This document shows, piece by piece, positions 14,490 to 27,100 of a stretch of 64,000 nucleotides of DNA. Source of the DNA: Colius striatus (taxonomy: Eukaryota > Chordata > Aves > Coliiformes > Coliidae). The notes beneath the pieces were generated by a model, which worked only from the letters and a program-made list of their open reading frames with translations, was not told where the DNA came from and did no database searches. The DNA is taken from positions 33,944,664-34,008,663 of the forward strand of contig NC_084768.1 in assembly GCF_028858725.1 (NCBI RefSeq), written 5' to 3'. Each line of letters starts with the position of its first letter. Within the stretch, counting starts at the first letter, position 1. The translations under genes were made by a program, and so were the position numbers.

Positions 14490-15023
14490 AAGCAGTTGGA
14501 TCCCTCTCCAGCCGAGCGCGACCCACACAGGCAGCGGCGGGCGCGGGACCGGCCCCGCTCGCACCGCTGGCAGCGCCCGGAGCCCCGCGGACGCGGCTGG
14601 GCACAGCCGAGGCGGTGACGGACAGTCCTGCTGTCCTCACGGATGAGCGACAGCTCTGGCGAAACTCGCACCGGAGGGCGGACGCGGCCCTCCCGCTGGC
14701 GAAGCCTCACACTTTATGGCCGCTGACTCGCCACACACCTGAGGGCAACGGCGCGGCCCCGCTCCGGGCGGCCCGCGCACAGCCGCGCCGACAACGGGCG
14801 GCAGCGCCTCCCGCCCCCGCCCGGCCCCGGGCCCTCAGCGCCCTCCGCTCGCACCGCTGGCGCGGCCCGGCGCGGGGACATGGCAGGTCGCTCTCCCGGC
14901 GCCAGCACGGCGCGGAGCGGCGGCCACAGGCGCGGGGAGGTTTGAGCCACGCCGGCTGCCGTACGGCGGGACGTGCCGCCTCCCGCTTCCGCGCGGAACG
15001 GCCGCGCGGGTTCTGGCTGCGCC

Positions 15024-15153
15024 ATGGAACCCGTCCTGCCTGTCGGCCTCCTCCTCCTGCTCTCCTTACTGCTCGTCCCCGTGGCGCTGCTGGCGAGGAG
15101 GCGCCGCGGCCGGCAGGCCCCGCCGCTCAGGCTGCTGGTGGTGGCTGGCTCCG
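15024..15153 (+). CDS. ALG14: ALG14 coding exon 1
   Basis: This exon encodes residues 1-43 plus one base of codon 44. It holds the membrane anchor and the start of the glycine-rich VVAGSG motif. The donor is CCG|GTGAGTA. The ATG has G at -3 and G at +4. An in-frame ATG further upstream in a long GC-rich open frame is not needed for the family N-terminus. Confidence 0.96.
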
Positions 15154-18100
15154 GTGAGTAGGGGCCGCCGCTAGCGCGAACAGGCCGTGCGGCGCGGTGC
15201 CCGCCGTGAGCGCCGGGAACTACGGCTCCCGGCATGCAGCGCGGGGCGGCGTGCGGCTGCGCGCCGCGGGGCACGCCGGGAGTTGTAGTCGCGGTGGCGG
15301 GCGTGGGAACGCTGGCCTGAGGGGAGACCCGCCAGGTTCGGCCCGGGCCGGGCCCCGCGTGCCCGTGGGTTTTAAGTTCTTCATCGGCGTCTTTGTTAAG
15401 CTTCGTCTTTATTTGGGCATTTTTGTCCGTATTTACGTCTGGCGGTTTGGCTTCGGAACGCTCCCTTCAGACGGCACACGCGTGTCACCCAGGCTATCAG
15501 TGACCACACTGGCCGGGACAGACCCGCGCAGCTTCCAACACAGAGTCATTGCTGGCAGTTCAGGGCAAGGCTTTGCAAAGGTGGGTGCACCCCTTACATA
15601 TGTGACATTCTGTAATAATTCTACCCAAAGCAGCGCTGTGTGGTTTACCCGGGAGTCTCACGCGGGTCTGCCACAGGCAGTGCTGTTGTCCAAGCGTGTC
15701 ACCCCACACTAAGGGGATGTACACACATACCCCGCGTCACCTCCCCAGAGCTGCAAGGCAATTAATTTGCCAAAATTAGACTACCTTGAAAACTTGCAGT
15801 TGACAAATTCAGACGAGCTTTGATGTCACCACCTCGGTATCTCAGTGGTTTTTGTGCACCCACTAGCTGAGTAACAATCCCAGGATCTTTCTGCAGTCTG
15901 AGTTTTACTGGCAGTTTTATGTTTTTTCATGTCTCTTTACGTCCACCAAGGCTGGCAGTGTGCTGGCTTTCTTGTTGTCCTTTGGATTCTGGTTTGTACG
16001 TATTTGAAAAATACATAAGGTCACCAGGCGAAATAGTTCAGGAGTCGGTTGGGATTCATGTAACGTTCAAGCCTGTTCTTTGAGGTGTTTTCAAAGTGGG
16101 AGTCTCTCGCTCTTCTGTGAATACGCAGAAGATTTGATTGAAATTTGTGACAGCTTCAACAAACCATCAGTCACGAGAAAAGCCCTCCAACATGATTGAA
16201 AAATACTGCCTGAAGTTGCATAGAAAGGTGGCAAACTCTCATATCCTATGCAGCAGCATAGCTCTGACAGTTGTTTGCCAGCTGAGAGTGCTTGCCTTGT
16301 ATAGCAAAGGTCTCTTAGGAGGGGAATGGCAGGGACAGCAGGAGGTAATAGGAAAACATTTAGTTTGCTATTTTGGTCTGCAGCTTCCAGCAGAGTGAAA
16401 AGTACTGCATCCAGTAAATGGCTGTGCACATACTTACAGTTGCAGTTTGATGTCAAGCCAGTCCAGCCCAGTGGGTAAGAGGTGAGGTGGCTCCTCTTTA
16501 TCAACACACAGGATCTTCTCTCTCCCTCTTCCACTGTTACAGGTATTCCTACCCATTTGAGGATAGCAGTTAGAACACGTGGCTGGAATTGGACTGTTTC
16601 TTCTGCCAGCATACAGCTTTTACATGGGCACAGCTGCAGAGGGAAATTGCTGCAGATTTCAGTCTGATGAGCCGGGACAGTACAGTCTAAATCTGCCCCT
16701 GCAGGTCGTGGGACTGAACACTGGATGGTGCATCTCTGAGCTGAATCCTGTCCATCTTTCTTTTGACCACTGCACCATAGTATGGCCCTTGAGCATGGGC
16801 TACAGGGTAATTCTTTTCCCAGTTGTTCCTGCATCACATCCAGGACGTCAAACACAGATGTCTTTCTTCTAGGTAAACCTGTTTCAGTCCCATTTAACTG
16901 AAAAACTTCTGTTGACATAGCTTCAGCAGGAGCTGAGTTGTCTTCATGTTGCTTAAATAGTCTCAACCATCCTTTAACTGAACCCTCTACCATCAGAAGT
17001 ATGTCACTGATAACAGTAGTACTAACAGGTTTTAGAAAGAAAAAAGAGCAATTCAGCTGAAGAAATTGAAAGCTACATTTTTTTTAATGTATTAACTGTA
17101 TTTTATTTTAACAGGTGGGCACACAACAGAAATCCTGAGGTTGCTTAGCTGTTTATCAGAGTCCTACTCTCCTAGACATTATATCCTAGCAGACTCGGAT
17201 AAGATGAGTGAAGCTAAAATACGTTCTTTTGAACAAGAAAGGGCTGAAATGTTCTCCAGTTCCCAGGTAACTTGTTAAATATGCTCTTGTAAGAGAAAAC
17301 TAGCTTAACCTGACATTCTAATTCAAGGCATTTTGGAAGTGATTGTTTAAAAGAACATTGTTGAGGTCAGGTATTAATTTCTAGGTACTGATAACCACTT
17401 GTACTGAAGCTCAAATAAAAGTGCCATTCTGTACATACTCATCTTTACGTTTCTCAAAGCAAACTAACTAAACAATATTGATTAATGCTGTACTAGAGAG
17501 ACACTGAAAATGCAAAGTAAATATAACTACAAATGGCAAATGCCATTCTTGCTACCACTTTCCAGTACCTGCCTCCCTCACCTTCTCTGTGAGGGGTTTT
17601 TACCTCCTGGTAACACGTTCATCCATTTAAAGCAATGAGGGAACATGTTTGTAGGGAAAGTGACCATACAAAGGCAGCTATCTGTTGCTCAAGAAAAGCA
17701 CCCTGAAAATGCATCTCTTGATTTTGTAAACCAGCTGGCCATTGAAGTGTTATTTGCAGCTATAAAAATACCGGGGCACTGATATGGTGGGATTTGTTTC
17801 TTTTCTTTGTTGTTTTTTTAGTTTGGCATTTCCCTAAATACATCATCTATTTTTTTCAAATAAATTTTATCAAAAAATGTTTTATTTACAAAAACCTTAC
17901 ATGAAATTGTATTATTTTCGTGTTTCTAGACTGTGTTTTGCTTGGATTTTAATATAAAGCATCAGTTACACATGTTTAAAAAGTAGACAGTACTTCTTAA
18001 TGTCTGATCGTTTTCTGACGGATGACCTGACCAAACGCTGAACTCCAAAAAATGATGGCAATACCTTGTTTATATTTGTATCAGACGTTTGCTTGCTTTG

Positions 18101-21100
18101 AGCTCGTTTGCTGTATGATTAACAGACAGCAGCATGGCTCAGGTGACTTAAAATGCGATCCGATGTCCAGTGAGATTAGTAGAAAGATACTTTTAATTCA
18201 GAAATTGGAAAAAGTACAGTGGAAACAAATGTTCCAACTACAAGCATCTTATCCTTTTGAGCCAGTAGTACAACATGCAGTAAATGAATCGTTTCTATGG
18301 TATTGATTTCATACGATGCACTTCGGTTGACTTCAGCAGCGCTGCTGGGACAAAAGACTGTGGGACCCGGTGCCAACGATTTTCAGAATAGACCCCTTTA
18401 AAGTAATGCAGCCACTGCCAAGGTGAGCAGAAGGCTCACTGAAGAATGACATTAAGCTTACTTACCCCATTTTCAACTGGGAAGAAAATGGTTCCTTGCC
18501 TGCCTCAAGCTGCTGAATCAAGTGGGGATGACTTAGTTTAAAATTGAGTGTGGCAGTCTCTTCTCTCACTGTGCACCAAAGGATGAAAGTTTAGTAAAGT
18601 CGTTGGAGGTATTTCCTGTTCAGAGAGATCTTGTTTGGTAATTAGAGATTCACACAGTCATAATTACTTGCCTGAAAAATGTCCAATTAAAATAATGATA
18701 ATTAATTTATGAAATTGCTTAAACCCACATATTTTATTAGAAGATTACGCAGTTTTCCACTAGTTCGCTTAGTTTTGCCAAACAGCTTCCCCTTCATACT
18801 TCTCCAACTGCCAGCAGAACATGTAGTTATATTTTCCTTCAATGCTGAAAGCCAGAGGAACATTTTTGGCTGTGTTTGAGTTTGCTGTCTGGATAACACA
18901 TGCTCATTTTCCTTTGGCCATTCTTTTTCCACTGAGCAAAAATATTCGGAGTGAAAATGGAAGATAAATTTTGGAAAGTAAAGGTCACACGCTTCTAACA
19001 TATATTTGCAAACTTTCAGATAGTTTTGGCACTGGAGATCATCAAGCACTTAAAAATCCTGTGTTAGTAACTTCTTACAGCTTTGAGTAAATTAAAGGGA
19101 GAAGTCTGATTGCTGCAACCCGTGGTCATCGTTCTCTTCCTCATCTTGCCAAGGAAGAAAAGTTTTCCAGAACTAAGGACTGGGCAGAGGACAGATTGCA
19201 GTAATGACCCAGGAGAAAGTCAACATACTCAGTTAACAAATTAAGATGTAAAAAACCCCAAGTATTTCTCTATCTGATTTGTGGTCTAGTGCAGTTCTAA
19301 AAGCTATACAGTAATCAGGGGGAAGAAAACGAAGCCAGAATGAGCATTTTGCTTACAAGCAGGAAAGTGCTGTACCTCTACCCACTAAATATCTTGAAAA
19401 AAGAAATCCAAAGTGCCTCCTATGAAAAGTCTCCAATCCGGGTGTCACTTGCCTCTTTGTTCTCCGTTGCCCCCAACCTGTAATCACAATTGTTCCAGCG
19501 GAGTGCCCCCAGTGCTGTTACGCAGGGAACATTCCACACTCAACATAGAGAACCTGCTTCAGCTCCTGCTGACCTAGCAGCAGGAAGAAACTTGTTGACT
19601 GAACCTTATACCACTATTGTCATGTCAGAGATGAGCAGACAGATTAACTAACCTTTACATAATGCTAATCTGACCACATGTTCCTTTCCAACTAGTGTTT
19701 CATGACAGATATACTATAAAATCTTGTTCCTCAGCATGAAAAAAGAACTACACAAACCCAGTTTCTTTGCAAGCATCACAGTATATTCAGTTAAGCGTAT
19801 TTCAGTAATTCCCAGCAGCAGCAGTTTTCCACCAACTTTTCCTCACATGACTGCAAACCAACAAGATTAACTAGGTAAAGGACTACATCACTGGTTTTGA
19901 AATTGCACTATCTAGGCTTGCCAGTTTGGAACATATGTCTTCACATAACATGTTTCTGACTCCATAAAAGATACAAGGAAAAATAACAATGTACATCTAA
20001 AACACAGGGGAGCAATATCAGATGAGAGGCTGGGATTGCAGAAGCATCTGGCAGTGGCTTTTAAACAACAACAAAAATCCAGTTTTCTCAGCTTAATATT
20101 CAAAAGCTGATTAACATGACATGTGACATGACATTGACACCAATAAGCAAAGATTCAAGCATGCTTCTTGAAGAGCATAGATCAGTTTGATCTTTACTTA
20201 AATTCCAAGGGTAGATCTGCAGGAAAATCACTTTCAGTTTGCCAAATACCGTTCAATACCATTCTTACAGTGAAGAGAGCATCTGAGTAGTTCCACTGAA
20301 ACCTGATCTGCCTAAAACTACCTTATCATACACATATTTCTTGTAGGACTGAATACTATTCAAGGGTCTAAACTCCACTTACAGCATTTCTTTTTATCAT
20401 CTGAACTCTTCCAAAGCTTTAATAAACAGAGAGGAAGTGATAACCAGAACCTTGTTGCACACAGAGCAGGGGTCATGTTTATTTTTCTACATTCTGTTGT
20501 CAGACTAATGCAATTAGTTTCAACACCTGCAAATAAAACATAAACCCCCCAGTCTGTAACATCTGTTAATGCCCAAAGAACTATATCATGATGAAACAGT
20601 GTAGTTTCAGTAAAGAAAATTAACTTCATATTCTGCATTTATGTGTTTGGCATTTTATTTTTTATTCCTTCCACCTCATATATTAAAAACGGCCACAGTT
20701 CTTGCTATTCCAGACTGATTTGTAGTTTCTATTTGCTGTACAGCTATTGACAACATTATCTTCCCTAGGCACAAGCCACTAGGTTTAAGCTGTGACAATT
20801 AGCAATGGTGTATTTGAAGTAACTGTGCAATTTTCAGTATTTATAATGATATGTAGAGCCTTTCACGCCCAAGATGAGTTCTGTCAGTTGTATAGATCTG
20901 GTGTCCTATACATAGCAAAATAGTGACCATTGTCCAGATCTTACCAGTCCCAACAACGATTAACAGAGCACTGCAGCCACTATATTTGTCTTTCATTTAA
21001 ACAGTCAAAAATTTCCTTGGCATTGGGAGTGCTTTGTTATGTACCAACAGTTCCTTGTGTAGTTCCTTTGTGTCAGGGGTGAAAGCCACCTATGAAGAGT

Positions 21101-24100
21101 GCAGAAAGCCTAACTACTGTTAACTGCCAACAGTGTTCCAAGACAAGCAGAAAACACTGAGTTTTATTAATTTGGTATCTTTTACACACAGTCAATAATC
21201 TTTACTACTTCCTAGGGAAAGAACAAAGAGAATGATTTCTTAAGCTTACTTTTTATGTAATGACAAGTTGCCCCTTCTTGGTTCTTTATGCAAATACTTT
21301 GCATTTTTGAATATGCATCTTGCATGCCTTTTGAATACTCACTGAGTACTCACTTAAAGGACAGTGATATTTACTGTCACATTTTTAACAGCATGCACTG
21401 GACGTTAGCTGAGAAAAGCTGTTACATTTTCAGCAGTGTAAATCCGCAGAGAATGTAACCAGGCAGGAGACAGAAGCGTCACCGAATTTGGATGGCACCT
21501 GCTTAGAACTCGGCTTGTGCCTGGGTGACCACGAGGTGGGGCACTACGTTAACGTACCGCGGGTGAAGCTGCCCTGGCTGAACTCTTGGTTAACTTAGGA
21601 ATGTTTTAAAGTAACATTAGAAGAGACTAAAAAAAAATAGAGCTACAGTTGCATTTCGGTTTACTGCATTGCCAGGAGTGCCAAGCCTGACACTCAGTAA
21701 GTGCCGTGCCCAACATTCCCAGACTAATTTAAAAAAAAAATAGTCACAGACAGATCTAATAACTATAGACAGAGCAACAACCTTCTTAGATAAATAACAA
21801 TTCGGCTTCTTGTGCTCTCTTCCAGTTCACCCTTGATCGCATTCCCAGAAGCCGTGAGGTTCGACAGTCATGGACCTCCTCCGTGGCAACAACCCTGTAC
21901 TCCTTCCTTTACTCTCTTCCTTTGACCTACAAGCTGAAACCAGATTTGGTAGGTACATTTTAATTTATTGAGAACTTGCTAATCTGCATTGCAAAAGCAT
22001 TTGGAATATCAAGACATTGCAGACTGACACGTATGCTTAGATTTACAGTTCACAAGAAAGGTATTTTTGAATGTAAAATTAAAGCTGAAAGGGACATAGC
22101 AGCAATAAACCAAGCAAGAGAGAACGGGTTGCACTGCCAGTGAACCAGAGCGGCAAGTACCAGTTTCCCCTCTCAAAGTTTGCAGGTAACATCAGAGAGG
22201 GTGTCACTCCCATGTTAATGCTGGCAGAGCTAGTGCAGACAAGGTTGCATGTTCTGATAATATCTCTCCAGGACTGCCACAGCACAAGGTGTGCCTGAAA
22301 CCTGGTTATCCTGTTGGCTGCTCTTGCTCCTGAAACAGTGCGACCAGTCTGGAACAGGCAGGTTCAGACCAGCCTAAATAGATACAGATTCAGTTCTTGT
22401 GCTTACATGGACTTTTCAGTGACATGCATATTTATTTAGTCTTTGTCTGACTGACATAAATTCTCTCATCTAATGACAAAAACCATCACTGCTGAAGTGG
22501 CAACTCCTCACACTGTAGTAACTTTTTCAAGCTGTTCACAAAACTGCACTCTCATGCTAATCCCAACATTTATTTAAAAATATTCCACCCACTTCACCAA
22601 GGCAGCAGCATTCGGAGTTGTCAGGTTATGGAACTAAAATACAGACAGCTGGTGGATTCAGTTTTGCACTGATGCAGCACTCAAAATGTAGTGTACTGGC
22701 CTCCCAGGTTTAAGTCCTGCAGTTCTCTAAGGTAAATTTTGGTTAAAGCTGGCTTTTTGCTAGAGCTGTTGTCATTGTAAGGGGTCAGTTTTCCAAACTT
22801 GATTTTTTTTAAAAAAGGCATCATTTTAGTGGGATTTCAAATTAATATTTTTGGGGGTTTTAAGTATTTTAGTGAAACCTGTAAAAACTCACACATTTGC
22901 AAGGTTATTTTTTCATAATTAAGGGGCAGCATATCTACACCCACAGAGGATGTGTGTAAGCAGACACTTTTAGTCTCTCACTGTATGGCCAATTCCAAAG
23001 AGGCTCATAGACAGTTGTGATATTTTGAATGTTTAGAGAAGCTGCTGTGAATAATTTGATCTCATTGTTGTCAACAGTACTGGTCAGTTCCTATCAGATC
23101 AAAAGTTACTTTGCTTTCTCAGCTTTTCAGAACAGTTTAGTGTGCAGAATAACAGAAGTAGCTTTTTACATTTCTTATTTTTTAAGGCTATGCTGAAAGC
23201 TGGAGATAAAGTTACTAGGGCAGAGAAGGTGGCATAGTATTCTTTCTACGGCGATTTGGGAGGGGGCGTGGACAGGAATAGTAGAGGGATGTTTACATGA
23301 AGCAGATAGAGCAAAGGTAGGTAACAAAAGAAGTCACTTTGCTATGGCACTGGTTTCAGTTCATGAGTATACTTTTTAACCTACTACTGCAAAGGAAACT
23401 GACAGGTAAATATTACTGTGTAGCTTCATGTATTACCCAAAGTGTCAACAGGACATGTCATAGGAGAAGAGCAGGAAGTTACTAATCTAATTTCTTGGTT
23501 TCTTTGTTTACCAGAGGAATTTAAAGTGACAGTGTTATTAGAAGCAGTGTTGGAATTGACAAACTGTGATAAGCTGTCAAAAGCCTAATGCTTTGGAAAA
23601 AAAAAACATTTGTCCTTGTAAAGTTAGGGATATATTTGAGTACGGCCTGTAAGCCCTTTGCAGTGCTTAAGGGAACCACTGACTCAAAAGGTATCCAAAG
23701 AGCCCTTACCCATGACTGGAGAAGGGCTGGAGGGGAGTTCCCAAATACTTTTTTGCCAGTACCGTTGTCAGCCAGAGCAGTAGCTGGTACCACCTCTGGC
23801 AGAGGCATTATGCCAAACTTCATAGCACTCAAAAGCTTCTTGCATGCTACTACCTATGTGCATATCTTAGTGAAAGGATTCTGTAAAATACTGTAAAAGT
23901 CAGAGAGCTGTAAAGGTTTCAAAATGCTTACCAAAGGAGAGTGATTCAGGGATTAAAATGCCTCACGTTTCCAGTGAAAAGATTCTGTGTGGTATGTGAA
24001 ACGACTGGTAGTATTTACTTACCTTTAGAAGAAAATGTCTGTGGTGAATCGCAGCTCCTCCTGCTCTTGGCACAGTGTAATACTTAGTAGTTTAAAAAAC

Positions 24101-27100
24101 TAGAAAGAGTGGGACAAATGCTGGCATTTACAGGACTCATCTATTACTTTTGACATGGAAATCAACACCCAAATTTAGAAACAAGCACAGTATTACATCA
24201 TGCTGAGAGCTTCGCATTTTTGAACAGTAGAGCTTATGGGTACTGTACATTCTCCATCAGGGAACTGTTTCTGTTTAAATGCAGGAGGGAAAGACAACTT
24301 TGAATTGCTTCTAAGTTACTTTTAGGTTTGTCAGAAATATGTGCATGTTTGAAGGAATGACTGAAGTCTTCCAGACACACAAAAGCTGGGGGGAAAAAAG
24401 CAGAAATGTTGCAGTTGTCAAGGAATGCAAGACAAGAGAAGTACTGCAAAGGGAACCCAAAACCATTAGGTGCACAAAGGCAAGATTTGGAGCAGATAGG
24501 CTTAGATTGGTTTAAGTAGCATATCTGTGGAGCTAAAATAGCTGTAAAGGGGAAGTAGCAAACCTAGCTGCTCAGGAGTTGCTTTCTATTGCTTATTTAC
24601 ATGAGCACTGAGTCTCATTCTGTATCTCACACTGATATTCTGGCAAGGCTTCTTAGTTTACTTTCCACAAGAAAGCAGATCCATCTAACCCTTCTTCAAG
24701 ATAGTGAGTTCAGAAAGAACTGAACAACTTCCAGGAGACCTTTACTGTCTTGCAAGACTTGACCCAGGCTTGCAACAGCCCCCCCAGAGATTAAAAAATG
24801 TAAAAATTAGCTTAGTTGTTCAGTTTGATATCAAGAGGCCTGTGTCTGAGTTATGAACATCTTGCACTCTGCAGAGTTAAGCCCTCTCAGTGACATCAAA
24901 CCAAGCAACAAAATTAAGACGTCAGATGTGATGATCAGCTTGTGTTCCTGTAGCCAAGAATTATAGAAATACAGATGTCAGAGTGTTTTGCAAGCACGTC
25001 TGTGCTGGGCAGTTTTAGGCTTCCTATGCAGAGGTCTAAAATCCAAGGACAGCAAGGCCTGTGTTGGCACACTACCTATACCTCCCTTCCCCCAGAAAAG
25101 CATTTTAAACCGTTAGTCAGTTGCAGCCAGATTTATTGTGCTGTCAGACATAGCCTCAAAGACAGCAAATTCCTACTGTGGAAATAGACAGCTGGTCAGA
25201 GAAGAGAGACTTTTATTGCCTTCCTTGGGAGAAAAGCTGGGAAGAAATGCAGGGCCGGAATAAGATGTTACAGCTATCATCTAGGGAAAGATGCAAATCT
25301 TGTAGACAGTTACAGAAAATTAGACAAGCTGCACAGCGATTTTTCCCACAGATAGACAAAAAATTACTGAATCTTACATAATTTGAGGTCCAAGGAGGAG
25401 CTGAACTCATGTTACAGCCTTCCTATAATATGCTTGAAGTCAGTCAGTCAGTAGGTACAAGTTCAAAGGAAACTGGTCTTTACTTCTCTTGCTGCTTAAC
25501 GGAACTATTGTCCTTTTTGTCTCTGGGCCAGTTTGCCAACCCTGAAACCAGGCCTCCAGGTGATCCAACCCTTCGCCTGGGTTGTCATTGTTCCAGTCAT
25601 TCTGGTGTACTGGAAATTCAAACTGAAAATAAAGGATACATGTGCACCACACAGCGGAAAACTTTACAGAGATTGCATCCAGTCCCTGTTTTCAGAAGGG
25701 CTGTGTAATTGGGTCAGCAGTTTGCTCCCCTTTAATGTAATTAAATTTCACCTAGAACTGTGCAGAAGTGCTGTGTAAAAGCTCCATTCATTATTGGTTT
25801 GTGCGTCCTGGACTCTTAGGACCAGACTTTTCTTTGGGTTTTTTTGCTTCTCTGGGGACACTTCTCAGCAGTTCCTACTGCCTCAGTGCCCCGTGGAGCC
25901 TGAGTTATTTTCAGATCACTGCTGTTTGGAAAAGCCTGGGTTGAATCAGGCAAAGAAGGCAGTCCTTCCACATTAGGGCCTGCTTCCCGTGGGAAGTCTG
26001 TAGTAAGAAGTTTATATTTGCACAGCAAGTACAACGGGCTCTGCTATCTCCCTCCCCACCAGCTGTCAGCTGAATGGGTCTCCCCTTTTCAAACTTCTGG
26101 AAGCCTGAAACCTCACAGCTGATTAAGCTTCCAGAGTCTAATGATTCTTTTATGACTGCACGTCCCATCAGACATGCCTGGTCCCCCAGCTGGTTAAAGT
26201 CACTACAACAAGCCTCTGGAGTTGTTACAGAAGTGTTCACACAGCAAGCTATATGAAAGAAGAGAATTATTTCTTGTAGCTAAGATTTTCCATTATTTGT
26301 GCCCTGCCCAAAATGTCTTAAGTTCATAGCACTTTAACAAATTGCTGTGACGAATAATAGGTTATTGTCCCTTCTATCACAGTTCTTAAAGAACTTCAGG
26401 GAGAGCTACAAGATCTGGGTGGTGGCATTTTTTTCCTGCATTCACTTCATAACAAGTGAACTTTGTATACTGCAGTATTGAGACTATCTGGTGTGTTCTT
26501 TTGTATACTGAGTCTTTCCACTCTATTTGTAATTCTTTTGGACCTGATTGATTTTATAACATGTCTGATCTACTTGTTTTTTCCTCTATAGTCAAAACAG
26601 AGAGGTAAGAGTGAGACCATGAGTGATAAATTATATAGTCTGAAGCTCTTCAAATCAGTTACTGTAAAGCTGAGTTGTAGCTCTGCTCCTTCTATGACTG
26701 CCAGTTAGACTTGCCTACATAAACACTACGTTTCAGAGGGAGGGTAGAGGGAGAATAGAAGTAGCAATAAAGGTGAACTGAGATCCTAGCTTAGATTTAA
26801 GCAGAGTTTAAATTAAAGATGGATCAGACTTAACTCACGACCTGTCAGGATCATTATGAACCTCATGAACACCCTGGTCACACTTCACACTTGTTAGGAA
26901 ACATGGTTTCAAGTAAACAGTCTCATTAAACCTGACCCCTGCACCAGGCCATTGGTATGCAGATACAGATTGCCAACACCTCCAGTTTTTCATTGTGAAG
27001 GCATTTCAGGCAGGTACTTGATGCAGATTCTTGCTATACCAACTGCAGTGATTTGGCAGTAGTCTCAAAGATGTTTATATACATATTAAGTATCTGTTTT

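Larger units (their letters stand above)
14490..15400 (+). promoter_or_regulatory. CpG island and promoter region of ALG14
   Basis: This CpG-dense segment of about 0.9 kb encloses ALG14 exon 1. A GC-box-like GCGGGGGCGGG (minus strand) lies at about 14811-14825. Downstream of exon 1, in the first intron, there is an inverted pair of ZNF143/THAP11-type motifs (entered separately). There is no clear TATA box, as expected for a housekeeping CpG-island promoter, so the transcription start is not fixed from sequence. Leftward transcription from the same island is possible. Long open frames on both strands (for example 14402-15157 +, 14714-15274 -) are composition effects. Confidence 0.8.
15154..17114 (+). 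other. ALG14 intron 1
   Basis: This is a GT-AG intron of about 2 kb with a pyrimidine-rich acceptor (ATTTTAACAG). Its first 250 bp belong to the CpG island and carry the inverted motif pair. Its second half contains a 300-codon open frame on the minus strand, entered separately. Confidence 0.93.

Noticed and set aside
14402..15274. Long frames (251 codons +, 186 codons -) over ALG14 exon 1
   Set aside because: They are GC-composition shadows. The ALG14 frame is fixed by the family motif and by in-frame joins to three further exons.
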